This document shows positions 18,551-28,100 of a stretch of DNA of 64,000 nt, piece by piece. A program made the translations under genes and the position numbers. This stretch comes from Tritonibacter litoralis (GTDB taxonomy: Bacteria; Pseudomonadota; Alphaproteobacteria; Rhodobacterales; Rhodobacteraceae), in assembly GCF_009496005.1 (NCBI RefSeq), contig NZ_WIBF01000001.1, positions 558,001 to 622,000 of the forward strand, given 5' to 3'. Numbering within the stretch: position 1 is the first letter of the stretch; each line of letters begins with the position of its first letter. The notes beneath the pieces were generated by a model, which worked only from the letters and a program-made list of their open reading frames with translations, did no database searches and was not told the origin of the DNA.

Positions 18551-20359
18551 TTATTCCGCTGCCTTTTCTTCAAGGATCAACCATTCCTCCTCGGACGCAG
18601 CCAGTTTTTCCTGACGCTCCACAAGGGCTTCTGTGGCCTTCTTGAACTTCACCGGCTCTCTTGAGAATAATTCAGGATCCGCCATCAGCTCTTCCAGCTT
18701 GGCAATCTCCTTCTCCAATCGATCGATCTCATCCGGCAAAGCTTCCAATCGATGCTTTTCCTTAAAGCTCAGCCCCTCAACAGGTTTGGCCTCTGCCTTC
18801 GGTTTGGCTTTGGCCGCTTTGGGCTTGCTGGCGGCTTCCACCGCAACTTCAGGCTGGCGCTGCGCCAGATAATCGCTCCAACCACCCGCATAGACCGTCG
18901 CTTTACCGTTGCCTTCCATGGCAATGGTCGTCGTCGCCACCCGGTCCAGGAAATCCCGGTCGTGGCTTACCAGCAAAACCGTCCCGTCATAGGCATCCAA
19001 CAGCTCTTGCAGCAGATCCAGCGTCTCGACATCCAGATCGTTGGTCGGTTCATCCAACACCAGGAGGTTGGAACTGCGCGCCATCAATCGCGCCAACAGT
19101 AAACGCGCCTTTTCCCCTCCGGACAGCGACCGCACCGGCGCGCGGGCCTGGCGTTCGTCAAACAAAAACTCTTTGAGGTAGCCGACCACATGTTTCGGCT
19201 GCCCCCGCACCATAACCTGATCCGCCTTGCCCGAGATCCGCATGGATGGATCCGACGTCAGATTTTCCCAAAGGCTCAGATCACCGTCCAATTGGTCGCG
19301 GGTCTGGTCAAACAGAGCAACTTCCAGATTGGTCCCCAGCTTCACCTGCCCCGCGTCGGGCTCTTCCTGCCCCAACAACATCTTGAGCAAGGTGGTCTTG
19401 CCCACCCCATTTGGACCAACAAAGGCCACGCGATCGCTGCGCTGCACCTTCAGATCAAAATTGGACAGAATCACCTTGTCGCCAAAAGATTTGGCCAGAC
19501 CTTCCGCTTCGATCACCTTGCGACCTGATTTTGGCCCGCTCTCCAATGCCAATTCAGCTGCACCCTGGCGTTTGATTTGGGAGGCACGTTCTGATTTCAG
19601 ATCCTGCAAGGCGCGCACCCGGCCCATATTGCGCTTGCGCCGGGCACTGATTCCTTCCACGGCCCAACGGCTTTCGGATTTGATCAGGCGATTGAGCTTG
19701 TGGCGTGCCTGGTCTTCCTCATCCCAGACCTTGTCGCGCCAGGCTTCAAAGGCCTCAAAGCCTTTTTCCTGTCGCCGCACTTGACCGCGATCCACCCAAA
19801 GCGTCGCGCGGGTCAGCGCATTCAAAAAGGCCCGGTCGTGAGAAATCAGAACAAAGCCTGCGCGGGTGGCGGACAGCTCATCCTCAAGCCATTGGATGGC
19901 GGAAATGTCCAAATGGTTGGTGGGTTCGTCCAGCAGCATCAGATCCGGCGCCTCAGCCATCAGCTTGGCCAAGGCGGCACGGCGGCGCTCGCCACCGGAT
20001 GCAGTTTCCACAGCGCGTGCGGGATCAAACTTCAGCCCTTCGCCAGCGCGTTCCACCTTGTACATCTCACCCGGTTCAAGCCCGCTGGCCGCAAAATCCC
20101 CCAGCGTGGCAAAGCCCTCCATCTTGGGATCCTGCTCCATGTACCCAACGGATTTGCCAGGCGGCACAACGATGGATCCGGTGTCCGCCTCAACCAACCC
20201 CGCCATGATTTTCATCAGGGTCGATTTCCCTGAACCATTGCGCCCCACCAGCGCCACGCGGTCGCCGGGTTGAACCACCAGATCAAGGTCGGAAAAAATG
20301 GGGTCCCCACCAAAGGTCAAGGAAATCCCGTTCATCTGCAGAAGAGGAATACGTGCCAT
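18551..20359 (-). CDS. uup: ABC-F ATPase, Uup type
   Basis: A 602-residue soluble ABC-F protein with two ATPase domains and no membrane part. It has Walker A motifs GRNGSGKST (residue about 39) and GPNGVGKTT (about 318), and signatures SGGERRR and SGGEKARL. Walker B motifs lie in LMLLDEPTNHLD and LLVLDEPTNDLD. The C-terminal Ala/Lys-rich linker and coiled coil (EIDRLEKEIAKLEELMADPE) are typical of Uup, a ribosome- or DNA-associated member. It probably acts on the ribosome rather than in transport. The ATG at 20359 begins MARIPLLQMNGISL. Confidence 0.92.
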   Translation of the reverse strand: MARIPLLQMNGISLTFGGDPIFSDLDLVVQPGDRVALVGRNGSGKSTLMKIMAGLVEADTGSIVVPPGKSVGYMEQDPKMEGFATLGDFAASGLEPGEMYKVERAGEGLKFDPARAVETASGGERRRAALAKLMAEAPDLMLLDEPTNHLDISAIQWLEDELSATRAGFVLISHDRAFLNALTRATLWVDRGQVRRQEKGFEAFEAWRDKVWDEEDQARHKLNRLIKSESRWAVEGISARRKRNMGRVRALQDLKSERASQIKRQGAAELALESGPKSGRKVIEAEGLAKSFGDKVILSNFDLKVQRSDRVAFVGPNGVGKTTLLKMLLGQEEPDAGQVKLGTNLEVALFDQTRDQLDGDLSLWENLTSDPSMRISGKADQVMVRGQPKHVVGYLKEFLFDERQARAPVRSLSGGEKARLLLARLMARSSNLLVLDEPTNDLDVETLDLLQELLDAYDGTVLLVSHDRDFLDRVATTTIAMEGNGKATVYAGGWSDYLAQRQPEVAVEAASKPKAAKAKPKAEAKPVEGLSFKEKHRLEALPDEIDRLEKEIAKLEELMADPELFSREPVKFKKATEALVERQEKLAASEEEWLILEEKAAE

Positions 20360-20429
20360 AAAAGCCAGCTAAACCGCTGACAGCATTCCGTCAACGCCCG
20401 CGCTTTCATCTTTTCTCAAATACTCAAAT

Positions 20430-21170
20430 TCACCCGGCCACAGCCCGCAGCAACCGTTTGCGCGCAGGCGGAATCGCTCCGATTTCCAGGCCAGTGAACA
20501 CATGCAGCGTGTTCATATGGGTGTCGACAACCGCGTGGTCGCTGACCCATCCGCCCATCATCAAATAGGTCCGCAACAAGGGCGGCATCCGCAGCATTGC
20601 CTTTTTGGCATCCGGTTTGCGCCGCAGCCGCGCCGCATAGCGGAATACATTTGGTGCCTTCACACGCGGCAGCCAGCGTTTGGGGGCCAGGTGGCGATGT
20701 TTGAGCATGGCAAAGGCGTCCAGATAATCCTCGGTCTCGGTCCCTGCAAAGGACGAACAGCCAAACAACATCTGAATATCATTTTGGTCCACATAAGCCG
20801 TCATCGCGCCCCAGGCGACTCGCAGAATATCCGCATCATTCCAGGCCTGATGGATGCAGAACCGCCCCATTTCGACCATACGCCCTTCAAAAGCGTGCAG
20901 CGCCGACAGGTCGTAGAACTGCGCCGAATAACTGCGGCTGACGTCATTGCCGCCGTCCAGAACCAGCATCCGGAAACAACAGACCAATGCGCCACTTCGG
21001 CTGTCTTCCACCAGGATATGAGCGCATTCGCTGTCAAACTCATCCTGATCGATGCGCGGCGTGCGAAAACACAAGGTCCGCAGGGCCTGAACCGCGGCGA
21101 TATCCACATCACCCGCCGCCAGCCGCGCCACATAGCGCCCTTTGCTCAGCAACACTGTCTGCTCTGACAT
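20430..21170 (-). CDS. OlsB-like ornithine-acyl-ACP acyltransferase
   Basis: A 246-residue GNAT-fold enzyme resembling OlsB, which N-acylates ornithine with a 3-hydroxy fatty acid to make lyso-ornithine lipid. Typical parts are ALRTLCFRTP near residue 30, DEFDSECAHILVED, SYSAQFYDLSAL, MVEMGRFCIHQAWND, and LFGCSSFAGTET. The partner OlsA (O-acyltransferase) is not next to it; the neighbour is uup. The ATG at 21170 begins MSEQTVLLSKGRYVARLA. Ornithine lipids are common in Rhodobacterales membranes, so the role is plausible. Confidence 0.8.
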   Translation of the reverse strand: MSEQTVLLSKGRYVARLAAGDVDIAAVQALRTLCFRTPRIDQDEFDSECAHILVEDSRSGALVCCFRMLVLDGGNDVSRSYSAQFYDLSALHAFEGRMVEMGRFCIHQAWNDADILRVAWGAMTAYVDQNDIQMLFGCSSFAGTETEDYLDAFAMLKHRHLAPKRWLPRVKAPNVFRYAARLRRKPDAKKAMLRMPPLLRTYLMMGGWVSDHAVVDTHMNTLHVFTGLEIGAIPPARKRLLRAVAG

Positions 21171-21287
21171 TCGCTACTCCGCCCCTTCGGTCCGGCCCTT
21201 TGCGGACCGGAATTCTAACCATGATCTGCCCGCATTACATAGGCAGCATGACAGTCAAATGAAGGATGGATGACGAACCGATTTAAA

Positions 21288-21743
21288 TCAGTTGTCAGCG
21301 TCGATAAAGTTTCCAGGCCCAAAGTTGCCAAGGTTCCCCAGCAGCTGACGCAGGAAGGTTTTGTCTTCCAGGCTCGAGCTGGTCACACGGCGCTGAAGGG
21401 GAATCACCCGACCGTCTTCAAGGCCAAACCGTTGGACGCCCGTCACTGTACCTGTGTCATTAAAGTTGATCGCCACCAATTCCCGCGAAATCGTCTTGGG
21501 CTCCAGTCCGCCGCGTTGACGGATCACGGATTCGACATAATAAAAGCCGCTGGCATTCAAAACACCGGAGGCTGAAGGCTCTCCAATGGTTTCCACAACC
21601 GAATCCCGTGTATCAACGCCCGGCACAATATCCGCCAGATCTTCTTCGAGCGGCACATAACCGTGTTTGCGATCAATCGGGCTACAGGCCGCAATCAATG
21701 CCATACCAACAGCCAATGCTGTGCTCTTCAGAGCCAATTTCAT
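21288..21743 (-). CDS. bamE: Outer-membrane assembly lipoprotein BamE/SmpA family
   Basis: A 151-residue lipoprotein. A lipobox LIAAC gives Cys20 as the acylated residue (from the ATG at 21743). The mature domain has the SmpA/OmlA pattern: GYVPLEEDLADIVPGVDTRDSVVETIGEPSAS-type segments, then YYVESVIRQRG and LVAINFNDTGTVTGVQRF. BamE helps the BAM complex insert beta-barrel proteins into the outer membrane. The gene diverges from yceD across 120 bases. The C-terminal Gly/Asn-rich end (LLGNLGNFGPGNF) is a common alphaproteobacterial feature. Confidence 0.87.
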   Translation of the reverse strand: MKLALKSTALAVGMALIAACSPIDRKHGYVPLEEDLADIVPGVDTRDSVVETIGEPSASGVLNASGFYYVESVIRQRGGLEPKTISRELVAINFNDTGTVTGVQRFGLEDGRVIPLQRRVTSSSLEDKTFLRQLLGNLGNFGPGNFIDADN

Positions 21744-21863
21744 AATCCTGCTCTGCTTCACTTGACCTGCACGCATTTACCGATAACCCTCTCTGGCTTG
21801 AACCCGGCTCTGAACCCGATTACCTAAACCAAAGGCCCGGTTCAAGAAATGAAAGAGTTCACA

Positions 21864-22400
21864 ATGTCGCAAAGCGCAATCTTCCGCGTAGCCGATCTGG
21901 ATCAAAACACGCCCACAGCCTTTGATTTGCGCCCTGATCAGGACGTTCTGTCGCCCCTGGCCGCCGAGCTCGGCGTGAATGATCTACGCAAAGTGCGCTT
22001 TGCCGGTGACATCCGCGCCGCAGGCAAACGGGATTGGGTGCTGAAGGCAACACTGGGGGCAACCATTGCTCAGACTTGTGTTGTCACCCTTGAACCGATG
22101 AACACACGCATTGACGCTCCCATCGAACGTATGTTTGTCGCTCATCTGCCGACGCCCGAAGGGTCCGAGGTGGAAATGCCCGAAGATGATACCATCGAAC
22201 AGCTTGGCACCGAGATCGACGTCTCGGAACTGATGATCGAAGCGCTGGCCTTGATGATACCGGAGTTTCCACGCAAGGACGGTGCGGTCCTGGGAGAGGC
22301 CGTTTTTGCCGAACCCGGCGTGGAGCCGATGCGGGACGAGGACACCAAACCCTTTGCCGGATTGGCGGCGTTGAAAGACGCGCTGAACAAAGACAGCTGA
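21864..22400 (+). CDS. yceD: YceD/DUF177 family protein
   Basis: A 178-residue protein of the DUF177 family. It has the conserved IAQTCVVTLEPM segment near residue 70 and the C-terminal FAGLAALKDALNKD motif that resembles ribosomal-protein neighbours. YceD is almost always encoded just before rpmF, as here, and is linked by family knowledge to 23S rRNA metabolism. The ATG at 21864 is preferred because AAAGAG lies six bases upstream; an earlier in-frame ATG at 21849 has none. A weak hairpin (CCCCAA/TTGGGG, 22407-22426) follows the stop. Confidence 0.85.
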   Translation: MSQSAIFRVADLDQNTPTAFDLRPDQDVLSPLAAELGVNDLRKVRFAGDIRAAGKRDWVLKATLGATIAQTCVVTLEPMNTRIDAPIERMFVAHLPTPEGSEVEMPEDDTIEQLGTEIDVSELMIEALALMIPEFPRKDGAVLGEAVFAEPGVEPMRDEDTKPFAGLAALKDALNKDS

Positions 22401-22619
22401 TTTTTGCCCCAACAAGCCTTTTGGGGTGGAAGAGTTTCTCGGACCTCTCTAAAAAACCCCTTGCGCAATTGAAGATTTTGAGTATTTTCGCGCGCTCATC
22501 GGATTTATCGTGGACATCTGGTTGGCTGCGGCCTAAACGCACGTCACACCGATTGAACACGGAACACGAAACGCGCCGCGGGGATGGCCCCAAGGCCCCT
22601 AATACACAAAGGTTGAGAC

Positions 22620-22826
22620 ATGGCCGTCCAACAGAACAAAGTATCCAAATCGCGCCGCAACAACCGCCGCGCGCACGATGCACTGGTTGCTGCAAACCCC
22701 AATGAATGCCCCAACTGCGGTGAGCTGCGTCGTCCGCACCATGTGTGCCCGTCCTGCGGCCACTACGACGGTAAAGAGATCGTCGCGCAGGCCAACGAAA
22801 TCGATCTGGACGAAGACGCGGCCTAA
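22620..22826 (+). CDS. rpmF: Ribosomal protein L32
   Basis: A 68-residue large-subunit protein. The basic N-terminus [19 protein letters not shown] and a zinc ribbon with two CxxC pairs (CPNCG near residue 30, CPSCG near 43) are typical. A short acidic tail EIDLDEDAA ends it. It sits 219 bases after yceD and 33 bases before plsX, the usual order that ties ribosome synthesis to phospholipid synthesis. The gap upstream is long enough for a separate promoter, but I could not assign boxes. Confidence 0.97.
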   Translation: MAVQQNKVSKSRRNNRRAHDALVAANPNECPNCGELRRPHHVCPSCGHYDGKEIVAQANEIDLDEDAA

Positions 22827-22859
22827 GCCTCTTCCATTTGACGTCAGGCAGGCCTTCGG

Positions 22860-23999
22860 ATGACCGGTACTCCCGATTCCCGACACGAACAGTCTGACCG
22901 TATTACCATTTCGGTAGACGCCATGGGCGGAGATGCCGGTCCCTCAGTTGTGGTGGCCGGCATTGCTAAATCTGCCAAAAAGAACCCGAACATCGGGTTT
23001 ATTCTGCATGGCCCCGAAGAAGAGCTTGCCCCTTTGGTTGCACGTCGCCGTGTGCTGCGGGACCGGGTGGAGATTCGCGATTGTCGCGGTGTCGTCACCA
23101 TGGAGGACAAGCCCAGTCAGGTAATGCGCAAGGGCAAGGGGACCTCGATGTGGTCCACACTTGACAGTGTACGCAACGGCGAGGCCGGCGGTGCAGTGTC
23201 TTGTGGCAACACGGGTGCGCTTATGGCGCTCAGCATGCTGCGTTTGCGCAAGATGCCAGGTATAAATCGCCCGGCTATTGCAATTTTGTGGCCGTCTCGC
23301 AATCCGCAAGGATTCAATGTGATGCTGGACGTTGGCGCCGATGTGCGTGCTGACGCAGGCGATCTGTTGCAATTCGCGTTGATGGGTGTCTCTTACACCC
23401 GCAACTCGATGGACATCCCAATTCCGCGCGTCGGTCTGTTGAACGTCGGCACCGAGGAACACAAAGGTCGCGCCGAGCTCAAAGAAGCCTATACTCTGAT
23501 TTCGGAAAAGGCAGACGGCGCAAGCTTTGAATTTGTCGGCTTTGTCGAAGGCAGTGACATTCCAGGTGATATCGCAGACGTCATTGTAACCGATGGTTTC
23601 ACGGGCAATGTGGCAATCAAAACCGGCGAAGGCACCGCCAGCCTGATCCGAACCGCGCTGCGAGAGGCGTTTGAATACTCGCTTCTGTCCCGGTTTGCAG
23701 CGATTTTGGCCTATACGTCATTAAAGCGCCTGTCCAAACGGATTGATCCGCGCCGGGTCAATGGCGGGGTGTTCCTGGGCCTGAACGGCACGGTGGTGAA
23801 ATCCCATGGTGGCGCGGATGCCACCAGTGTCTCCGCTGCCGTCAAACTGGCGTTTCGCTTGGCCGAGCAGGGATTTGCACAAAAACTAGCCGCGCGGGTT
23901 GCATCCGCCGGTGAGCTTACCCAAGATGGTGCGGCTGGTGGCGACGTCGATCCGTCGCCCTCGGCTCAGGCCCTCTCACAGGCCAACGCACCCAAGTAG
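22860..23999 (+). CDS. plsX: Phosphate acyltransferase PlsX
   Basis: A 379-residue peripheral membrane enzyme that makes acyl-phosphate from acyl-ACP for phosphatidic acid synthesis. Diagnostic segments are ISVDAMGGDAGPSVVV at residues 17-32, VSCGNTGALMALSML, GLLNVGTEEHKG, FVEGSDIPGDIADVIVTDGFTGNVAIKTGEG (near 235-265) and FLGLNGTVVKSHGGAD near 300. It lies between rpmF and fabH. The C-terminal 30 residues are an unconserved extension. Confidence 0.96.
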   Translation: MTGTPDSRHEQSDRITISVDAMGGDAGPSVVVAGIAKSAKKNPNIGFILHGPEEELAPLVARRRVLRDRVEIRDCRGVVTMEDKPSQVMRKGKGTSMWSTLDSVRNGEAGGAVSCGNTGALMALSMLRLRKMPGINRPAIAILWPSRNPQGFNVMLDVGADVRADAGDLLQFALMGVSYTRNSMDIPIPRVGLLNVGTEEHKGRAELKEAYTLISEKADGASFEFVGFVEGSDIPGDIADVIVTDGFTGNVAIKTGEGTASLIRTALREAFEYSLLSRFAAILAYTSLKRLSKRIDPRRVNGGVFLGLNGTVVKSHGGADATSVSAAVKLAFRLAEQGFAQKLAARVASAGELTQDGAAGGDVDPSPSAQALSQANAPK

Positions 24000-24020
24000 A
24001 CAATAAGAAGGCAGGCACAG

Positions 24021-24992
24021 ATGACGCGACGCGCAGTGGTTATCGGAACCGGACATTATCTCCCCGAACGCGTGGTCGAAAATGCCGAATTCGAAACCAA
24101 GCTGGACACCACCGACGAATGGATCCGCACCCGGTCTGGTATTGAACGCCGCCATTTTGCCGCTGACGATGAAACCACATCCGATATGGCCACCAAAGCG
24201 GCCGAGGCCGCGCTGAAGGACGCAGGCCTGTCGGGCGACGACGTGGATGCCATTGTCCTGGCGACCTCAACCGCGGATCTAACCTTTCCTTCTGCGGCCA
24301 CGATGGTTCAGGCCTCTATCGGCATGACCAAGGGATTTGCCTTTGACGTGCAGGCGGTTTGTGCCGGTTTTGTCTATGCGCTCAGCAATGCAAACGCCCT
24401 GATCGCCTCTGGCCAGGCGGACCGTGTTATGGTCATCGGCGCTGAAACCTTCAGCCGCATCATGGACTGGACGGACCGGTCCACTTGTGTATTGTTCGGC
24501 GACGGCGCGGGTGCGCTTTTGCTGGAAGCCCAAGACCAGCCCGGCACCAACGACGACCGGGGCATTCTGGCAACCGACCTGAATTCTGACGGTCGTTTCA
24601 AAGACTTGCTCTATGTGGACGGCGGCGTCGCCACCCGCAGCACCGGCTATTTGCGGATGCAGGGCAACCAAGTGTTCCGCCACGCGGTGGAAAAGCTGGC
24701 CCAAACGGCGCACACCGCTTTGGAACGTGCGGGCCTTGGTGCTGATGACGTGGACTGGATTGTGCCGCATCAGGCCAATATCCGCATCATTCAGGGCACA
24801 GCCAAGAAAATGGGGCTGCCGATGGAAAAGGTTGTGGTCACGGTGCAGGACCATGGCAATACCTCTGCGGCCTCTATCCCGCTGGCGTTGTCGGTTGGTA
24901 AACAGCGCGGACAGATCAAAACCGGCGATTTGGTGGTCACCGAGGCCATCGGCGGCGGCCTTGCATGGGGCTCAGTAGTGTTGCGCTGGTAA
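24021..24992 (+). CDS. fabH: Beta-ketoacyl-ACP synthase III
   Basis: A 323-residue thiolase-fold enzyme that starts fatty acid synthesis by condensing acetyl-CoA with malonyl-ACP. The catalytic triad is visible: Cys in VQAVCAGFVYAL (about residue 114), His in VPHQANIRI (about 250) and Asn in DHGNTSAASIP (about 280). The C-terminus GGGLAWGSVVLRW is typical. It lies 21 bases after plsX, consistent with one operon from yceD or rpmF onward. Confidence 0.97.
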   Translation: MTRRAVVIGTGHYLPERVVENAEFETKLDTTDEWIRTRSGIERRHFAADDETTSDMATKAAEAALKDAGLSGDDVDAIVLATSTADLTFPSAATMVQASIGMTKGFAFDVQAVCAGFVYALSNANALIASGQADRVMVIGAETFSRIMDWTDRSTCVLFGDGAGALLLEAQDQPGTNDDRGILATDLNSDGRFKDLLYVDGGVATRSTGYLRMQGNQVFRHAVEKLAQTAHTALERAGLGADDVDWIVPHQANIRIIQGTAKKMGLPMEKVVVTVQDHGNTSAASIPLALSVGKQRGQIKTGDLVVTEAIGGGLAWGSVVLRW

Positions 24993-25085
24993 ACCGATCG
25001 TGCAGGTAAGAGTTTGTAAGCAATTCATTGATATTGACAGGTAAAATCTCTGCACCCTATGTTTTTCAAAACAACGGGGACTGGA

Positions 25086-25391
25086 ATGAGCGAAAAAACA
25101 CTTACACGTATGGATCTGAGCGAGGCCGTCTTTCGCGAGGTTGGCCTGTCACGAAACGAAAGCGCGCAGCTTGTCGAAAGCATGTTGCAGCACATGTCGG
25201 ACGCCTTGGTGCGCGGCGAACAAGTTAAAATTTCTTCCTTTGGTACGTTCAGCGTCCGGGACAAGTCAGCACGTGTCGGACGTAATCCAAAAACAGGTGA
25301 AGAAGTGCCGATCCAGCCGCGTCGCGTGCTGACGTTCCGCCCGTCTCATCTGATGAAGGACCGCGTAGCAGAGGGCAACCGTAAGCAGTAA
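25086..25391 (+). CDS. ihfA: Integration host factor subunit alpha
   Basis: A 101-residue HU-family DNA-bending protein. It shows the IHF-alpha start [22 protein letters not shown], the core [26 protein letters not shown], and the DNA-intercalating loop [19 protein letters not shown] with its conserved Pro. IHF acts as a heterodimer with IhfB in replication, recombination and transcription. Met10 of the longest frame (25086) is the natural start. It follows fabH and is 14 bases before the MerR gene; this order is common in alphaproteobacteria. Confidence 0.95.
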   Translation: MSEKTLTRMDLSEAVFREVGLSRNESAQLVESMLQHMSDALVRGEQVKISSFGTFSVRDKSARVGRNPKTGEEVPIQPRRVLTFRPSHLMKDRVAEGNRKQ

Positions 25392-25405
25392 CGGGACCCG
25401 AACGA

Positions 25406-27814
25406 ATGTCTAAATCACCAGATGCCTTCCGCACAATCAGCGAAGTTGCGGAATGGCTGGCGGTTCAAGCGCATGTATTGCGCTTCTGGGAGAGCAAGTT
25501 TCCCCAGCTGAAACCCGTGAAACGCGCAGGCGGACGCCGGTATTACCGTCCTGCCGATATGCTGTTGCTCGGGGGCATTCGTTACCTTCTGCACGACAAG
25601 GGGCTCTCCATCAAAGAGGTCCAGACGCTGTTGCGCGAAAACGGCGCAGCCTATCTGTCCGATATGTCCCATTCCCTGGATGAGCCTTTTACGCCCGGCT
25701 CGGCCGGACCCAAAAACGGCGCGGATCTGGGTGTCACGATTGACTCAAATGCGGGTGAACCCGCAGCAGACGACGCACCTGTTGCTGCGGTTGAGGCGAA
25801 GGAGCCCGAAACATCCCCGGCGATTGAAGTGGAAACGCCAGCGCCTGCAGACCCTGCGCCCCAACCAGCTCCCCCGGTGTCTGCGCCTGCGCCCACACCG
25901 TCTGTCTCTGAACCGGTCGCCGCAGCTGCGCCCAGCCCGGCGGCTGAACCTGTCGTCACTGCAAATACTGAGGCTCCAAGCGCTGCAGATCAACCGGTTG
26001 CCGCACCTGTGCAGCCTGCGGCCGTCCACCCCGCACCAGCTGCCGCTGCGCCTGTTGAAACGCCCTCGGCCGCCATGCCGGAGGCTGCACCAGCCGACGC
26101 CTCTCAGCCAACGCCTGCCGCCTCTACTTCCGCTGAACAGATCCACCTAGATCTTGGCCCCGTGGCATCAGCCCCTCAGGAAAGTGCCACGGCAAAGGCG
26201 GAGCGCCTGCAATCCGCCTTTGCTGGTGCACAACCAGCGCCTGCTTCGTCCTCAAACCCGCCAACAGCCCGCTCCTCGGCACCTGCTGAGGCCCAAGCCA
26301 ACCTATGGGACGGCACCAGTGACACAGGAGCCGCCACCGCAGATGCGCCTGCGGCAGAGCCTGCCCAACCGACCCTGGCCCCGCAGCAAGACTTGGGTCA
26401 GTCAGATCAATCCTCGGTTTCTCAACCTGTTGTTGGCCAGCCTGATCTCGCCCCTGAAAATCTCGAATCCAGCGGCACCGGACCGGGTTTAGCGTCTGTC
26501 GACGATAACGCCGCTGACGCCGAAGCGGAGGTGCCGTCGCCAAACGCCGTTGCGCCGGTCGCTCCCCCGATAAGCAACGTGAACACGGCTGCGCCCGCAG
26601 TAACCGCGCCAAATGGTGCGCAAGCACCTGGGATAAACGAGGTCGAAGAGGCCACTGTTGCACCAACCGAACAAGTGCCTGAGGTGACGCACACCGCAGC
26701 CCCTGTGGCAGGAGTTGCGGTGCCACCTTCTCCACAGACCCTTGCTGCGCCAGAGCCTTCGGTTGTCCCAGAACGATCCCCGGCCTCTGTGCAAGCTCCA
26801 ACACAGGATGATGTGTCCCGCGCAGCGCTCCCTTTTGCGGATACAGCCTCTGAGCCAAAAACCGACACCCCTAGCGAAACGCCTGCTGCCGCAGGTTTCG
26901 ATTCCGTGCAAACGCCCGCGCAGCCGACCGGCCATGTCTCCCCGGCTGTCGCCACCACGGATACACCGCTTGGCGCCCCGTTGGCCGATCCTCAGCAATC
27001 TGCTGTGACAGAGACAGTTCCCGCAGTTGAACCCGTGGCAGAAGACCCGCAAGTGGTGGCACCGGAACGTCCGGCTTCCCCCGTCGCGACGCCAGCCCCT
27101 CAGCCGCCACTTGCACCGTCTGCACCATCTCCGGCTGTGGCCAGCACGCCACAGCCAGCACCCGCGCCCTTTGCATCAAACGCGGGTCACCCGGCGGCCT
27201 TGGACAACTCTGTTCCAGAGCAACCGGCGGCAACGGTTGCGGTCAGTCCAAGCGACATCGCGTCGCCCGCACCGGCGCCACTGCCTACACGCGTTGAACC
27301 TGCTGGGACGGACGAGACTGCACCACAAAGCATCACCGTTCAGGAACAACCGACACAGGACGAAGTTCCGGCTGCAACCACTGCACAGCCGGAAGGTGGA
27401 AATCTGCCGACGCCAAAACCGGGCGTGAGCGTGTTAAAAGTACCTGAACCCGGCTTTTCAGTTCCCGACACAGGGGAACAGCTGGACTCCATGGTGTTCC
27501 AGACGCAAGCAACCCCACAAGGGGTCAGCGCGCCGCAAACCATCACCCCCTCGGATCTTGTCATGGGATTGCCGCCCCTTGCAAATCTGGATGCGCCTTC
27601 CCCCTCACCTGCCTCATCAGATGTCGAAGACCATCCGCCCGCCCCGGCGCCCAAGGCCCGCGTGATTGAGATCGCCGATTTCGACCTCAGCGACCTCAGC
27701 CCTGCGCCGGGCGTTTTGCGGCGCTTGGCCACCCAATCAGAAATTCCCGCGCAAAACCAAGCCTCTGTTGACCAGTGCCTTGCGGATCTTCGAACTTTGG
27801 CAGCACGCGGATAA
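25406..27814 (+). CDS. MerR-family regulator with very long Pro/Ala-rich tail
   Basis: An 802-residue protein. Residues 8-75 are a MerR winged helix: [25 protein letters not shown], then [14 protein letters not shown] and [13 protein letters not shown]. Residues 90-750 are low-complexity, rich in Ala, Pro, Ser, Thr, Glu and Val, with almost no hydrophobic core and very few Cys, Trp or Tyr; this part is probably disordered. The last 50 residues look ordered again ([20 protein letters not shown]). MerR proteins beside ihfA are widespread in the group, but their tails are, to my knowledge, usually much shorter. Codon use in the tail still looks native. Confidence 0.85.
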   Translation: MSKSPDAFRTISEVAEWLAVQAHVLRFWESKFPQLKPVKRAGGRRYYRPADMLLLGGIRYLLHDKGLSIKEVQTLLRENGAAYLSDMSHSLDEPFTPGSAGPKNGADLGVTIDSNAGEPAADDAPVAAVEAKEPETSPAIEVETPAPADPAPQPAPPVSAPAPTPSVSEPVAAAAPSPAAEPVVTANTEAPSAADQPVAAPVQPAAVHPAPAAAAPVETPSAAMPEAAPADASQPTPAASTSAEQIHLDLGPVASAPQESATAKAERLQSAFAGAQPAPASSSNPPTARSSAPAEAQANLWDGTSDTGAATADAPAAEPAQPTLAPQQDLGQSDQSSVSQPVVGQPDLAPENLESSGTGPGLASVDDNAADAEAEVPSPNAVAPVAPPISNVNTAAPAVTAPNGAQAPGINEVEEATVAPTEQVPEVTHTAAPVAGVAVPPSPQTLAAPEPSVVPERSPASVQAPTQDDVSRAALPFADTASEPKTDTPSETPAAAGFDSVQTPAQPTGHVSPAVATTDTPLGAPLADPQQSAVTETVPAVEPVAEDPQVVAPERPASPVATPAPQPPLAPSAPSPAVASTPQPAPAPFASNAGHPAALDNSVPEQPAATVAVSPSDIASPAPAPLPTRVEPAGTDETAPQSITVQEQPTQDEVPAATTAQPEGGNLPTPKPGVSVLKVPEPGFSVPDTGEQLDSMVFQTQATPQGVSAPQTITPSDLVMGLPPLANLDAPSPSPASSDVEDHPPAPAPKARVIEIADFDLSDLSPAPGVLRRLATQSEIPAQNQASVDQCLADLRTLAARG

Positions 27815-27887
27815 ATCGAGGCACGATGGAAAAAAGTTGGTTTTCCCTCTTGCCCCTGCCGTCAGAACCAGTAGAAAGCTCCCTCAT

Positions 27888-27964
27888 CGGGCTATGGCGC
27901 AGCCTGGTAGCGCGTCCGTCTGGGGGACGGAAGGTCGCAGGTTCGAGTCCTGCTAGCCCGACCA
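27888..27964 (+). tRNA. tRNA-Pro (anticodon GGG)
   Basis: A complete cloverleaf of 77 bases. The acceptor stem is CGGGCTA/TAGCCCG, with discriminator A and an encoded CCA end. The anticodon stem is TCCGT/ACGGA with loop CTGGGGG, which gives anticodon GGG for CCC/CCU proline codons. The T arm has GGTTCGAGTCC. A terminator follows 12 bases later. Confidence 0.97.
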
Positions 27965-27976
27965 AACAACCCCGCA

Positions 27977-28009
27977 AAAACGCCTGGGTGGCTCTCACCC
28001 GGGCGTTTT
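27977..28009 (+). terminator. Terminator after tRNA-Pro
   Basis: A 14-bp stem (AAAACGCCTGGGTG with CACCCGGGCGTTTT, one T-G pair, loop GCTCT) ends in TTTTG. It should end tRNA-Pro transcription before the dCTP deaminase gene. Confidence 0.75.
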
Positions 28010-28100
28010 GTGCATCTGGGGTCCCGCAATCGGACCTTGGCCCGATTTCAAAAAGACAAAGATATTGCAGGCCGTTGCCCGCAACCGGGAGGACAGGATC

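Noticed and set aside
21188-21209. Inverted repeat CGGTCCG/CGGACCG between olsB-like and bamE genes
   Set aside because: The arms are only seven bases with no T-run and no clear link to a promoter; too weak to list as an operator or terminator.
25700-27600. Repetitive-looking DNA in the MerR tail as a tandem repeat or CRISPR
   Set aside because: The repetition is of Ala and Pro codons without a fixed period or conserved repeat unit.
27888-28100. tRNA-Pro as an integration site for an island
   Set aside because: No integrase, no repeat of the tRNA 3' end and no foreign gene block is seen on either side.
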